The notes beneath the pieces were generated by a model that was not told where the DNA came from, did no database searches, and saw only the letters and a list, made by a program, of their open reading frames with translations. Positions 26,832 to 34,296 of a DNA stretch of 34,296 nt are shown piece after piece; the first letter of the stretch is position 1, and each line of letters opens with the position of its first letter. The position numbers were made by a program, and so were the translations under genes. Source of the DNA: Candidatus Hydrogenedentota bacterium. GTDB lineage: Bacteria; Hydrogenedentota; Hydrogenedentia; Hydrogenedentales; GCA-2746185. Where the stretch lies: assembly GCA_947486375.1 (NCBI GenBank), contig CANKTP010000019.1, positions 1 through 34,296 of the forward strand, given 5' to 3'.

Positions 26832-27548
26832 CTAATGCTGGCTACGCGAGCCCATGACGCTCAGGATCAAGTGCAGCAGCTGCGCAAGCGCCACCGCCGC
26901 CGCGGCGACATACGTGAGCGCCGCCGCATCGAGCACCTTCTTCGCCCCGCCGAGTTCCTCCTCGGTCAAGTAACCCCCGCTCGACAGCGCGCGGATGGCG
27001 CGCGAACTGGCGTTGAACTCGACCGGGAGCGTTATCAAGGTAAAGATCACCGCGAGCGTGAAAAACGCAATCCCGATGAGCATCAACTGGGGCAGTGACA
27101 GGAGCATCCCCGCGAAAATCAGCGGCATCGAAAGCGTCGAGCCGATGTTGCACACGGGATACACGATGTTGCGCATCATCAGCGGCGAATACAGCCTCGC
27201 GTGTTGGACCGCGTGTCCCACCTCGTGCGCCGCGATGCCCAGCGCGGCGATGCTGGTCCCGTGATAAATGTCGTGGGAGAGATTCAGGGTCCGTGAGCGC
27301 GGATCGTAGTGATCCGTCAGCTGGCCCGGCACCGCGTTCAGGCCGCACGCCGAACCTGAGGGAAACCGGTCCGGATTGTCTACCAGCGCGATGTTCTCGT
27401 CGCGCAGAATCCGGGCCGTCACGTCGGCTCCCGTCAACCCTGACCGCGACGGGACCTGCGAATACTTCACGTAGGTTGACTTCACCTTATGTTGCGCCCA
27501 CATCGCCAGCGCGAACGCCGGCATGACAAGCACAAGGTACGACAGCAT
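26832..27548 (-). CDS. YugP-like membrane zinc metallopeptidase
   Basis: The 238-residue protein matches the neutral zinc metallopeptidase family of Bacillus YugP (Zn_peptidase_2). It has an N-terminal transmembrane helix (about 1-18), the extended region YVKYSQVPSRSGLTGADVTA, and CGLNAVPGQLTDHYDPRSRT. The active site is GIAAHEVGHAVQHA, with the HExxH zinc motif, followed by two hydrophobic helices and LPVEFNASSRAIRAL, where the third ligand is expected. A last helix ends the protein. An AAGGAG site precedes ATG 27548. It is the middle gene of bactofilin-yugP-flgT-like. Its substrates are unknown. Confidence 0.9.
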   Translation of the reverse strand: MLSYLVLVMPAFALAMWAQHKVKSTYVKYSQVPSRSGLTGADVTARILRDENIALVDNPDRFPSGSACGLNAVPGQLTDHYDPRSRTLNLSHDIYHGTSIAALGIAAHEVGHAVQHARLYSPLMMRNIVYPVCNIGSTLSMPLIFAGMLLSLPQLMLIGIAFFTLAVIFTLITLPVEFNASSRAIRALSSGGYLTEEELGGAKKVLDAAALTYVAAAAVALAQLLHLILSVMGSRSQH

Positions 27549-27590
27549 TTTGTTTTCGCTCCTTATTCCCTTGTTAGGATTTGGTTAGGT

Positions 27591-28274
27591 TCACGGCGCG
27601 GGCTTCGGCTTCGGCGCGCTCATGCTGCACGTGCCGTTGAATATCGCGCCTTCTTCTATAACGATGACGCGCGCGCGAATATTTCCCGTAACCTTCGCCG
27701 AGCTCACCAGCCGGAGCGTCCCGCCGCAGGTCACATTGCCGTGGACTTCCCCGGCCACCGTCATTTTCTTTCCCGCGATCGCGTCGGCGTTCAATCGGCC
27801 CGTCGCGCCAAGCTCGAGCTCGATCCCGCACTCGATATGCCCCTCCACCAATCCCTCGAGCGAACACATCGCCGCCCGCACGTTGCCGGTCACGGTGGCG
27901 CTCGGGCCGAGCAATAACTTCGATTCGACCGACACGTCGCCATTGACCCGGCCGGCGATGTCCGTGTCCGATCCGCTGCTGAACGACCCCTCGATCACTA
28001 CCCCCTCGGGCACGATCATCCGCTGAGTCCGGTTCGTCTTTGCCCGCCGGAGTGCCAAGTCGTCGGACCCCGCCGGTCCCGGCATGGGAGCCTCAAGACC
28101 TCCGCGCTCGTCTCCACGGCTGGTCTGGATCGCGTCCTGAAAGCGCGCAAAGAGCCCGCTCTTCCGCGCCGCCTTCTCGTTGTCGTCGAATGGCGAGGGA
28201 CGGTCGTCCTGCGCAAGCGCGTCCGGCAAACCGGGGCTCGGCTTGGCCGTCAAGGATTTGGGATCGATTGGCAC
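27591..28274 (-). CDS. Bactofilin (polymer-forming cytoskeletal protein)
   Basis: The 227-residue protein has a disordered, proline/charged N-terminal 80 residues and then the bactofilin beta-helix (about 85-215). The helix is made of repeated 17-18-residue turns such as VIEGSFSSGSDTDIAGRVNG, LLLGPSATVTGNVRA and KMTVAGEVHGNVTCGG. A short proline-rich tail PKPKPAP follows. Bactofilins self-assemble into non-polar filaments at the inner membrane and localise cell-wall enzymes. GTG 28274 with GGAGG ten bases upstream is the start. It is first in the operon, 42 bp ahead of the zinc peptidase, which suggests the peptidase may be a scaffolded partner. Confidence 0.93.
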   Translation of the reverse strand: MPIDPKSLTAKPSPGLPDALAQDDRPSPFDDNEKAARKSGLFARFQDAIQTSRGDERGGLEAPMPGPAGSDDLALRRAKTNRTQRMIVPEGVVIEGSFSSGSDTDIAGRVNGDVSVESKLLLGPSATVTGNVRAAMCSLEGLVEGHIECGIELELGATGRLNADAIAGKKMTVAGEVHGNVTCGGTLRLVSSAKVTGNIRARVIVIEEGAIFNGTCSMSAPKPKPAP

Positions 28275-28373
28275 GAGAAATGGTCCTCCATTGTCGGATC
28301 ACGCCGCAGCGGCGAACGCCCGCCCAAGGCCACGCCCCACAAGATCGCGAAGATGGTTTAGTTTACTTCTTCC

Positions 28374-28572
28374 CGCTGCGGGGGTCAAAGGCCCCGCTCC
28401 CAGCGAACTCTATCCATACAGCCATTCGATACGCCAATTCCCCAATCCAACCCCGGGCATCGATTCTTGGTGCCCTGCCATGCCTACCAGTGCCCCGAAG
28501 GGGCAAACTACGCCAGCCCAGGGCAACGCCCTGGGGATCGGATCCCGAGCGAATGTTGAGCCCCTACGGGGC
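28374..28572. repeat. Cluster of intergenic palindromes
   Basis: Four inverted repeats lie within 200 bp: CGCTGCGGGG with CCCCG and CAGCG (28374-28405), TGCCCCGAAGGGGCA (28491-28505), CCCAGGGCAACGCCCTGGG (28517-28535) and GCCCCTACGGGGC (28560-28572). All have GCCCC/GGGGC-type stems. The 509-bp spacer between bactofilin and the M50 gene holds no supported reading frame. It looks like a composite extragenic repeat that could fold as successive hairpins in either transcript. Confidence 0.6.
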
Positions 28573-28640
28573 GATCGAGCCTTCACCCCAAAGCCGCACG
28601 ATCAAATGCAAAAGTTTTTCACGATCCTTGGGAATAGGAA

Positions 28641-28685
28641 CCCATGCCTCCCATAACTCCCATGCCTCCCATAAGTCCCATGAGA
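28641..28685. repeat. 9-bp tandem repeat, five copies
   Basis: The units CCCATGCCT, CCCATAACT, CCCATGCCT, CCCATAAGT and CCCATGAGA run in perfect register, about 100 bp before the M50 start codon. The core CCCAT with a preceding T and a changing trinucleotide is the same as at 779-805. Confidence 0.7.
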
Positions 28686-28783
28686 CATGCCCGTCCATCC
28701 TTCGTATCCCCGCCAATCCCCGCATTGATAGCGCCCGCGCCCGCTACGTATACTCTGCCGTCCCCCAATTCAAGGAACGCCTC

Positions 28784-29416
28784 GTGGATTCCAGCATCGT
28801 CCTCTTCGTCATCAGCTATCTCTGCCTCCTGCTCGCCCTCAGCGTCCACGAGGCCGCCCACGCCGCCATGGCCTTCTACCGAGGCGACGACACCGCAAAG
28901 CACCTCGGTCGAATCACCCTCAACCCCCTCAAGCACATCGATCCCATCGGCACCGTCCTCATGCCCATACTCATGTTCGCGACCGGCATCCCCTTCCTCT
29001 TCGGCTGGGCGAAACCCGTTCCCTTCAATCCCCGCCGCCTCAAGGACATGAAACTCGACCCCGTCCTCATCGCCATCGCCGGGCCGATCTCCAATCTCCT
29101 GCTCGCCGTCTTTTTCGCCTTCATCGCGCGCATCATCTTCCTCGTCCAGGGTGTCGAGGGGACCACCCCCTTCCTGGCCATCTTCTTCATCATGATCGTC
29201 CAATTGAACCTGGTGCTCTTCTTCTTCAACTTCATCCCCGTCCCACCGCTGGACGGCCACTACGTCCTCAGCTACTTCCTGCCCCCCTCCGGCCAGGCCT
29301 TCCTCCGCCAGATCGGCCCCTTCGGAATCATCATCGCCATGTTCGCCTCCCGGCCCTTGTTCGACGCCGTGAGCCCGATTATCGACGGCTTCCTCGAGTT
29401 CATGATCGGGGTGTAG
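28784..29416 (+). CDS. Site-2 protease family (M50) integral membrane metalloprotease
   Basis: From GTG 28784 (AAGGAA upstream) the 210-residue protein has four to six hydrophobic helices. The zinc site is VHEAAHAAM (H22, E23, H26) in the first helix, and the second M50 motif is NFIPVPPLDGHYV, with D157 as third ligand. No PDZ domain is present, which fits the short group III/YwhC-like branch. These enzymes cut substrates inside the membrane, often anti-sigma factors or signal peptides. A longer reading from 28040 would run antisense through bactofilin and through the repeats, and is rejected. It is divergent from the bactofilin operon. Confidence 0.92.
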   Translation: MDSSIVLFVISYLCLLLALSVHEAAHAAMAFYRGDDTAKHLGRITLNPLKHIDPIGTVLMPILMFATGIPFLFGWAKPVPFNPRRLKDMKLDPVLIAIAGPISNLLLAVFFAFIARIIFLVQGVEGTTPFLAIFFIMIVQLNLVLFFFNFIPVPPLDGHYVLSYFLPPSGQAFLRQIGPFGIIIAMFASRPLFDAVSPIIDGFLEFMIGV

Positions 29417-29449
29417 GGAATCGCAGCCATCGTCCGCACGCCGAATTCT

Positions 29450-30832
29450 CTACCGCCGATGCACAACCACGATCCCGACGTCGTCGCTTAACTTCGGCTT
29501 CGCGATTAGTCCGCCTTGGTCGATTCCGTTCTTTCCCACCGAGTAGACCATGTACATCCGTTCGAAGAAGGCCGACCGAAGCGGCTGCTCGTCGATCGGA
29601 TCGCACGGGATGTCGTCGAGATGCTCGGGGACCAACTCATCGAGGCGCACCGGCAGCCGTCCGTGCTTGAGGCGGAACCGTTCGATCGCAATGGCGGTCT
29701 CGGCACAGGCTAGGCGCGCGTCCGTCTCCGCAAGCATGCCGAAAGCCACGAAATTCGTCCAACCCACAAACGGCGACATGTCCCGGGGACCAATCCCGAT
29801 ATACTTCGGTAAGTTGTCCCTCTCGAATTCTATCCGCCTCCTGACTTTTTCGCCTTCGGGGTAGGGCAGCGAGGCAGACTCGATTAGACGCTTGTTCAAC
29901 GCCAATTCCTCGATCCAAGCCTCGGACCTAATTCCGGTAAACGAAGCAATGGTGTACGGCAGATCCTCCCACTGCTGATCCATCCAGGCGTACCAATGGA
30001 TTTCAAGAGCCGCGTCTTGGGCCAACTCTGTAAACCCTTTCCCGCCAAGAATGCCCGTCGTCTCCAGATAGACAACCCGTTCCGCAATCAGTGCACGCGA
30101 CGCCATGTCCTTTGACTCCAAACGGGTCAACGCGTTGGCAAGTAGAACGAGGTCCTCATCCGAATGGTGTACTTGCGCCAACGCACGCGGGATCGCCTCC
30201 AGAGCACCTTGGACGAGGGCGATCCGGACAAGCTCGGACGTACTGGTCGGTTGCGTGGCGAACGAGCCCGCGATGCTGCTCGCAATTCGAAACCCGTCGA
30301 CCACCGCCTCGGGTCTGTCCGTATAGATGCCCTGAAAAAATTGCAGAAGCGCAAGCCGCCAGACCTGTCGAACGAGCCGGTAGTACTCCAACGGCGCCTC
30401 GTCCTCCATCCAATCCGTCCCCCTCGGCGGCCGCGCACCGGGCATCGACGCCGCGCGGCGAAGCATTCCCAAGATGGGCTCGTGCTCTTCAAGGAATGCA
30501 TCGATCTGGCCGGCCACTTCCGGCGTCACCGACTCTGGCCGAGTCTCTCCGTCCACTTCACCAACGATCGGAAGATGGTCCACCTCCGCCCCGATCTCCG
30601 TCATCAGCCGGTCGGCCTCGATATACACAAGGGCCGCGTTCTCCGCATCTGGGATTGCCGGATACCAGTCGGCGCGTTCGTCGAATGTCGTGGGATAGCC
30701 TTCGTTCCGGATGGCTTCGATCGCCCGTGCAAGTCGATAGCGCGGCAATGATGTGGCGATGATCGCCGCGACGATCCCAAGACCTGCGAGGAACAGTACG
30801 GCTCTGGTGCGCTCGCGAGTCAGGAACCGCAT
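29450..30832 (-). CDS. Membrane-anchored hypothetical protein with pseudopilin-like C-terminus
   Basis: The 460-residue protein has one N-terminal transmembrane helix (about 11-28: AVLFLAGLGIVAAIIATSL), then a large alpha-helical region with no family I can name. Its C-terminal 80 residues (AIERFRLKHGRLPVRLDELV, then YSVGKNGIDQGG) look like the end of major pseudopilins (GspG: short helix, DGxYP-type turn, then YxSxGxDG). Here the order is fused after a long helical domain and the pilin prepilin peptidase site is missing, so it is not a pilin. I associate this arrangement with planctomycete-like proteins of unknown role. Convergent with the M50 gene, 34 bp apart. Confidence 0.7.
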   Translation of the reverse strand: MRFLTRERTRAVLFLAGLGIVAAIIATSLPRYRLARAIEAIRNEGYPTTFDERADWYPAIPDAENAALVYIEADRLMTEIGAEVDHLPIVGEVDGETRPESVTPEVAGQIDAFLEEHEPILGMLRRAASMPGARPPRGTDWMEDEAPLEYYRLVRQVWRLALLQFFQGIYTDRPEAVVDGFRIASSIAGSFATQPTSTSELVRIALVQGALEAIPRALAQVHHSDEDLVLLANALTRLESKDMASRALIAERVVYLETTGILGGKGFTELAQDAALEIHWYAWMDQQWEDLPYTIASFTGIRSEAWIEELALNKRLIESASLPYPEGEKVRRRIEFERDNLPKYIGIGPRDMSPFVGWTNFVAFGMLAETDARLACAETAIAIERFRLKHGRLPVRLDELVPEHLDDIPCDPIDEQPLRSAFFERMYMVYSVGKNGIDQGGLIAKPKLSDDVGIVVVHRR

Positions 30833-30981
30833 CCCGCCCCTTTCGCTCGTTACGTACCTATTTCCAAGCCAATTATGCCATTGAATCTCGTTTTCGCAAA
30901 CAGGCGCGGATACGCATGATACGGATTACTCTCGATGGCAGGGTCCGTCGGCCCGCCTGCACCGCGCCGAAGAAATCATTC

Positions 30982-31235
30982 ATGAGAATCACCATCACCA
31001 TAACCATCGACGACGACGTCCTCGCCGCCGCGAACGCCCTGGCCCGCCTGAACTCCGAATCCCTCGGGCAGGTCTTGTCTCGCTTGGCGCGCGCGGCACT
31101 CGCGCTCCAGAGGCCGTTGCTAACGTCGGATGATGAGCCGTTCCCTTTATTTCGTGTCGGCGAGAACTCCCCCCCATTACCCTCGAAGACGTGAAGAGGG
31201 GTGAGGATGAGGAATTACGTTTCGACAGTCTGTAA
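30982..31235 (+). pseudogene. Orphan VapB-like antitoxin, frameshifted at a C run
   Basis: ATG 30982 opens a ribbon-helix-helix-type N-terminus (MRITITITIDDDVLAAANAL, residues 1-20, then RLNSESLGQVLSRLARAAL) typical of VapB antitoxins. The direct frame stops at 31194 with an unrelated PPLPSKT end. If the run of seven C at 31169-31175 had eight, the frame continues as SPPITLEDVKRGEDEELRFD and ends at TAA 31235 (85 codons). That PPITLEDV..-acidic tail is how VapB toxin-binding ends normally finish. No PIN-domain VapC follows, so it is an orphan. Either slippage inactivated it after toxin loss or the run was misread. Confidence 0.7.
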
Positions 31236-31395
31236 CTTTCAGCGGCCTAGACGGGGAGGCGGAATCCACTATACCAAGACCGTGCCCGGCGAAGGGCATC
31301 CCGGGTAAGAACATCGCTTCATGGGTGTCGCATGGCGACGCGATTGCCGTAGGCTACCCCCGGTACCCGCATGTTCCAGACAGCCATTCCGCTCG

Positions 31396-31647
31396 CTATC
31401 GGGTCTCGCTCGCAATTGCGGCCAATCGGTTGGCAAGATCGTGGCCGCAGGTGGGCGGGGGCAACGGCTTGCCGTCCTGGCGAAAAATTTCGATGGCCTC
31501 CTCGACGATTTGGCAAAGATGGTCGAAGACTTCCTTTTCGTCATCGCCGTGGCAGCCGCCATAGATGAGGCCAGGCACGCTTCCGACATAACACCCGTCC
31601 TCCTCGGACCATTCCACAATCTTCACGTAACGTGCGGTGTCGTTCAT
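31396..31647 (-). CDS. hicB: HicB-like antitoxin
   Basis: The 83-residue protein has the HicB partial RNase H-like fold: YVKIVEWSEEDGCYVGSVPG and a following helix FDHLCQIVEEAIEIFRQDGK, then PLPPPT. A HicB C-terminal DNA-binding domain is not obvious; the tail CGHDLANRLAAIASE is short. HicB binds and neutralises HicA and often represses the operon. Its ATG 31647 overlaps the hicA stop by 4 bp, so it is translated after hicA. Conserved partner and order make the assignment firm. Confidence 0.88.
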   Translation of the reverse strand: MNDTARYVKIVEWSEEDGCYVGSVPGLIYGGCHGDDEKEVFDHLCQIVEEAIEIFRQDGKPLPPPTCGHDLANRLAAIASETR

Positions 31648-31841
31648 CTTCTCGACTCCTCGATCGCGCTTTCGACTTTTCGGACTTGGTAATGCTTCGC
31701 GTCGTCCCGGTCATGTCCCGACAATGCGACCAGTTTGTCCACGCGAGGATGAACGAAATTGCGATGAATCCCTTTACCGCCACGGTCGACGAATCCCGCA
31801 TCGTGAAGTCGGCGAATAAGGTCCATCACCTTCGGCGGCAT
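31644..31841 (-). CDS. hicA: HicA-like mRNA interferase toxin
   Basis: The 65-residue toxin has the dsRBD-like HicA fold: VMDLIRRLHDAGFVDRGGKG, then IHRNFVHPRV with the catalytic histidine (G-x-H-x-x-F) and LVALSGHD. HicA cleaves mRNAs during translation until bound by HicB. ATG 31841 is chosen because it matches the normal family N-terminus; an extended reading to 31919 has no homology. It is first in hicA-hicB, and divergent from the valS gene. Confidence 0.88.
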   Translation of the reverse strand: MPPKVMDLIRRLHDAGFVDRGGKGIHRNFVHPRVDKLVALSGHDRDDAKHYQVRKVESAIEESRR

Positions 31842-32054
31842 GATTCGTGATCGTCCCTGATGGTCTGCGTCGCATGTAACGAAGAGCGACGCCGGAAGCA
31901 ATATTCCACATCCGATCATCCATCTCCCAAGGCTATGATGCCACGATTGTCCCCATTCTTAAAGACTTGCGCGCCGTATTGCCCAGATCATTCAGGTCAA
32001 TCCCCGTATCCCGAATCCATCGAGCCGATCTTCTGCTTCCACCCCTCCATTTGC

Positions 32055-32060
32055 TATACT
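32055..32060 (+). promoter_or_regulatory. Extended -10 promoter candidate for valS
   Basis: TATACT with TGn directly before it (32052-32060 reads TGC-TATACT), about 100 bp upstream of the valS start. No good -35 is at 17 bp, as expected of extended -10 promoters. Confidence 0.35.
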
Positions 32061-32157
32061 TCAACCTCCCCTGCGCCACTCCCCGAGTGCGCATTTCCCC
32101 GTCATATCCCGAAGCTCGGCGCATCCCGCCGTCCGAATACGGAGCCGTTGAATTTCG

Positions 32158-34296
32158 ATGGAATTGCCCAGTTCGTTTGACCCGAAGAAGGCCGAGGCGC
32201 GTTGGGCCGAGTATTGGAAGGCGTCCCGAGTCTATGCGTGGGACCCCGCGCGTTCGCGCGAGGAGACCTTCGTCGTCGACACGCCGCCGCCGACCGTCAG
32301 CGGCTCGCTGCACGTCGGGCACATGTTCAGCTACTCGCACCAGGACTTCATCGTCCGGTTCCAACGCATGATGGGCAAAAACATTTACTTCCCCATCGGC
32401 TGGGACGACAACGGCCTGCCGACCGAACGCCGCGTGCAGAACCTTTACAACGTCAAGTGCGAGGCGCATCTTCCCTATGACCCCGCCTTCAAGGCCGAGC
32501 GCGGCCGCAAGGGCGACGCCCAACCGGTCAGCCGCCGCAACTTCATCGAGCTCTGCGACATAGCCACGAAGGACGACGAGGAAGTCTTCCGGCACCTCTG
32601 GACACGGCTCGGCCTCTCGTACGACTGGGCCGAGGAATACGCGACGATCAACGAGCATTGCCGCCGCATCAGCCAGCTCAGCTTCCTCGACATGCTCGCA
32701 AAGGACGAGGTCTACCACGCGGAGCGCCCCGTTATGTGGGACGTCGATTTCCGCACTGCCATTGCGCAGGCCGAGATCGAGGACCGCGAACGCCCCAGCG
32801 CGTTTCACTACCTGAACTTCGGCGTCGAAGGTTCCACCGACCGCCTCGTCATCGCGACCACGCGCCCCGAGCTGCTGCCCGCCTGCGTCGCGGTCTTCGT
32901 CCACCCCGACGACGAGCGCTACCGCGCCTTCATCGGCAAGAACGCCGTCACGGCCCTGTTCAAGGCCCCAGTGCCCATCATCGCGGACACCAAGGCCGAT
33001 CCCGAGAAGGGCACCGGCGTCGTGATGTGTTGTACCTTCGGCGACCAGACCGACGTCGAGTGGTGGCGCGATCACAAATTGCCCACGCGCCAAGTCGTTG
33101 GGCGAAACGGCTGTCTCCTCCCGATCACCTTCGGCGAGGAAGGCTGGCCGAGTCTCGATGCCGCCGCGGCAAACGCAGCCTACGCACAGATCCAAGGCAA
33201 GTACGTCAAGCAAGCGCAGAAGCTCCTCATCGAGATCGCCGAGGCCACCGAGGGCGTCATCGCCTCGCCCAAGAAGGACATCGCCCACGCGGTGAAGTTC
33301 TACGAGAAGGGCGACCGGCCCCTTGAGCTCATCCCGACGCCGCAGTGGTATGCGCGCATCCTCGACAAGAAGGAAGTGCTGCTGGGCCAAGGGCGCAAGA
33401 TTCAATGGCACCCGGATTTCATGGGCCACCGCTACTCCGATTGGGTCGAGGGCCTCAACCAGGATTGGTGCCTCAGCCGCCAGCGCTACTTCGGCGTGGC
33501 CCTACCGCTTTGGTACAAGGTCGACGCGGACGGCATGGTCGACTTCGACCAGCGCATTGTCCCCGCACCAGAGTCGCTGCCCATCGATCCGCTCAGCGAT
33601 GTCCCGCCCGGCTACACCGCCGATCAGCGCAACCAGCCCAACGGCTTCGCCGGCGACGCCGACGTGATGGACACTTGGGCGACAAGCTCGATGTCCCCCC
33701 AGATCGCGAGCCACTGGGTGCTGGACAAGGAGCGCCACGCCAAGATCTTCCCGATGGATGTGCGTCCGCAAAGCCACGAGATCATCCGCACCTGGGCCTT
33801 CTACACCATCGTCAAGGCATACCTGCACGAACGCGAAATCCCCTGGCGCAACGTCGTCATCAGCGGATGGATTCTCGATCCCGACCGCAAGAAAATGTCC
33901 AAGAGCCAAGGGAACGTCGTCACGCCTGAACCCCTCATCGACGAATTCGGCGCTGACTCGGTCCGCTACTGGGCCGCACGTGCCCGCCTCGGCGTCGACA
34001 CTGCCTACGACGAACAGGTCTTCAAGGTCGGCAAACGCCTCTGCACCAAGATATTCAACGCGAGCAAGTTCGCCATCGGCCGTTTCGCGGACATCGATCC
34101 CGCGATGCTCGGGCTCGAGCGCATCACGCACGAGATTGATCGCGCCGTTATCGCCGAGCTTCGTCCGCTGCTGCGCCGCGCCACCGAGTCCTTCGAGAAG
34201 TTCGACTATGCCCAAGCCCTCGGCACCATCGAGGAGTTCTTCTGGAACACCTTCTGCGACAACTACCTCGAGCTCGCCAAGCCCCGCACCTACGAC
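32158..34296 (+). CDS. valS: Valyl-tRNA synthetase, archaeal-type, incomplete at the right edge
   Basis: The frame opens at ATG 32158 and is open to the end of the window (713 codons). It is a class Ia synthetase charging tRNA-Val. The HIGH motif reads HVGH (52-55) inside PPPTVSGSLHVGHM, and KMSKS is at 579-583 (KKMSKSQGN). The editing CP1 domain is between (TTRPELLPACVAVFVHP). The signature FPIGWDDNGLPTERRVQNLY replaces the PGTDHAG sequence of ordinary bacterial ValRS; it belongs to the archaeal-type/Rickettsia-like branch. C-terminal anticodon-binding and coiled-coil parts lie outside. The ribosome site (GGAG) is 13 bases from the start, rather far. Confidence 0.93.
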   Translation, partial: MELPSSFDPKKAEARWAEYWKASRVYAWDPARSREETFVVDTPPPTVSGSLHVGHMFSYSHQDFIVRFQRMMGKNIYFPIGWDDNGLPTERRVQNLYNVKCEAHLPYDPAFKAERGRKGDAQPVSRRNFIELCDIATKDDEEVFRHLWTRLGLSYDWAEEYATINEHCRRISQLSFLDMLAKDEVYHAERPVMWDVDFRTAIAQAEIEDRERPSAFHYLNFGVEGSTDRLVIATTRPELLPACVAVFVHPDDERYRAFIGKNAVTALFKAPVPIIADTKADPEKGTGVVMCCTFGDQTDVEWWRDHKLPTRQVVGRNGCLLPITFGEEGWPSLDAAAANAAYAQIQGKYVKQAQKLLIEIAEATEGVIASPKKDIAHAVKFYEKGDRPLELIPTPQWYARILDKKEVLLGQGRKIQWHPDFMGHRYSDWVEGLNQDWCLSRQRYFGVALPLWYKVDADGMVDFDQRIVPAPESLPIDPLSDVPPGYTADQRNQPNGFAGDADVMDTWATSSMSPQIASHWVLDKERHAKIFPMDVRPQSHEIIRTWAFYTIVKAYLHEREIPWRNVVISGWILDPDRKKMSKSQGNVVTPEPLIDEFGADSVRYWAARARLGVDTAYDEQVFKVGKRLCTKIFNASKFAIGRFADIDPAMLGLERITHEIDRAVIAELRPLLRRATESFEKFDYAQALGTIEEFFWNTFCDNYLELAKPRTYD

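Noticed and set aside
28641-28685. CRISPR-like array
   Set aside because: Nine-base units without spacers and no cas genes; simple tandem repeats instead.
28619-29260. A glutamate/aspartate/glycine-rich minus-strand frame opposite the M50 gene
   Set aside because: Composition bias opposite a clear protease; its MGG-type end is only the tandem repeat translated.
32061-32157. Possible T-box or other aminoacyl-tRNA leader before valS
   Set aside because: No T-box sequence or antiterminator pairing was seen and the leader is too short.

Overview
The window is 34.3 kb of high-GC bacterial chromosome with short intergenic gaps and housekeeping content. Lipoprotein and Sec signals, a bactofilin, a DUF2339 membrane protein and an N-terminal family often seen in planctomycete-like genomes (the 29.4-30.8 kb gene) point to a Gram-negative, possibly environmental lineage. 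Palindromic and 9-bp tandem intergenic repeats are also present. I cannot name the phylum; a poorly cultured PVC-like or Hydrogenedentota/Sumerlaeota-like group is only a guess.

Layout. 1-4.3 kb: the N-terminal part of an acyl-CoA dehydrogenase, a cupin, a secreted beta-propeller-like protein, and etfB-etfA, the electron acceptor pair for acyl-CoA dehydrogenases. 4.4-6.3 kb: an AlbA_2/HATPase regulator followed by AT-rich DNA. 6.3-11 kb: a lipoprotein, CCA-adding enzyme and DUF2339 membrane protein on the minus strand. 11.2-13.8 kb: tRNA-Arg(CCU), a sigma-70 family factor, apt and an overlapping HAD phosphatase. 13.8-18.1 kb: a P-type ATPase broken by a one-base frameshift, a hotdog thioesterase, and an R2lox-type di-metal oxidase with an in-frame TAA at codon 32. 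18.2-21.6 kb: a promoter/operator-like region and korAB, a 2-oxoacid:ferredoxin oxidoreductase. 21.6-25.5 kb: a GNAT acetyltransferase, a 3' remnant of an amidohydrolase gene, a 131-bp element with perfect 31-bp inverted repeats, aldehyde dehydrogenase and a GT2 glycosyltransferase. 25.6-28.3 kb: an operon of bactofilin, YugP-like membrane zinc peptidase and FlgT/LPP20-like secreted protein. 28.3-29.4 kb: a repeat-rich spacer and an M50 site-2 protease. 29.4-34.3 kb: a membrane-anchored hypothetical protein, a frameshifted orphan VapB-like antitoxin, a hicA-hicB pair and an incomplete archaeal-type valyl-tRNA synthetase.

The metabolic theme is oxidation of fatty acids, aldehydes and 2-oxoacids (acyl-CoA dehydrogenase, ETF, aldehyde dehydrogenase, KorAB, thioesterase). 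The genes lie in separate small operons and do not form one dedicated pathway cluster. I see no CRISPR array, prophage, complete transposon or clear biosynthetic cluster. The most unusual signals are the three genes with single-base lesions (R2lox, ATPase, antitoxin), the several families of palindromic or 9-bp-periodic intergenic repeats, and the bactofilin-peptidase operon beside a second membrane protease.
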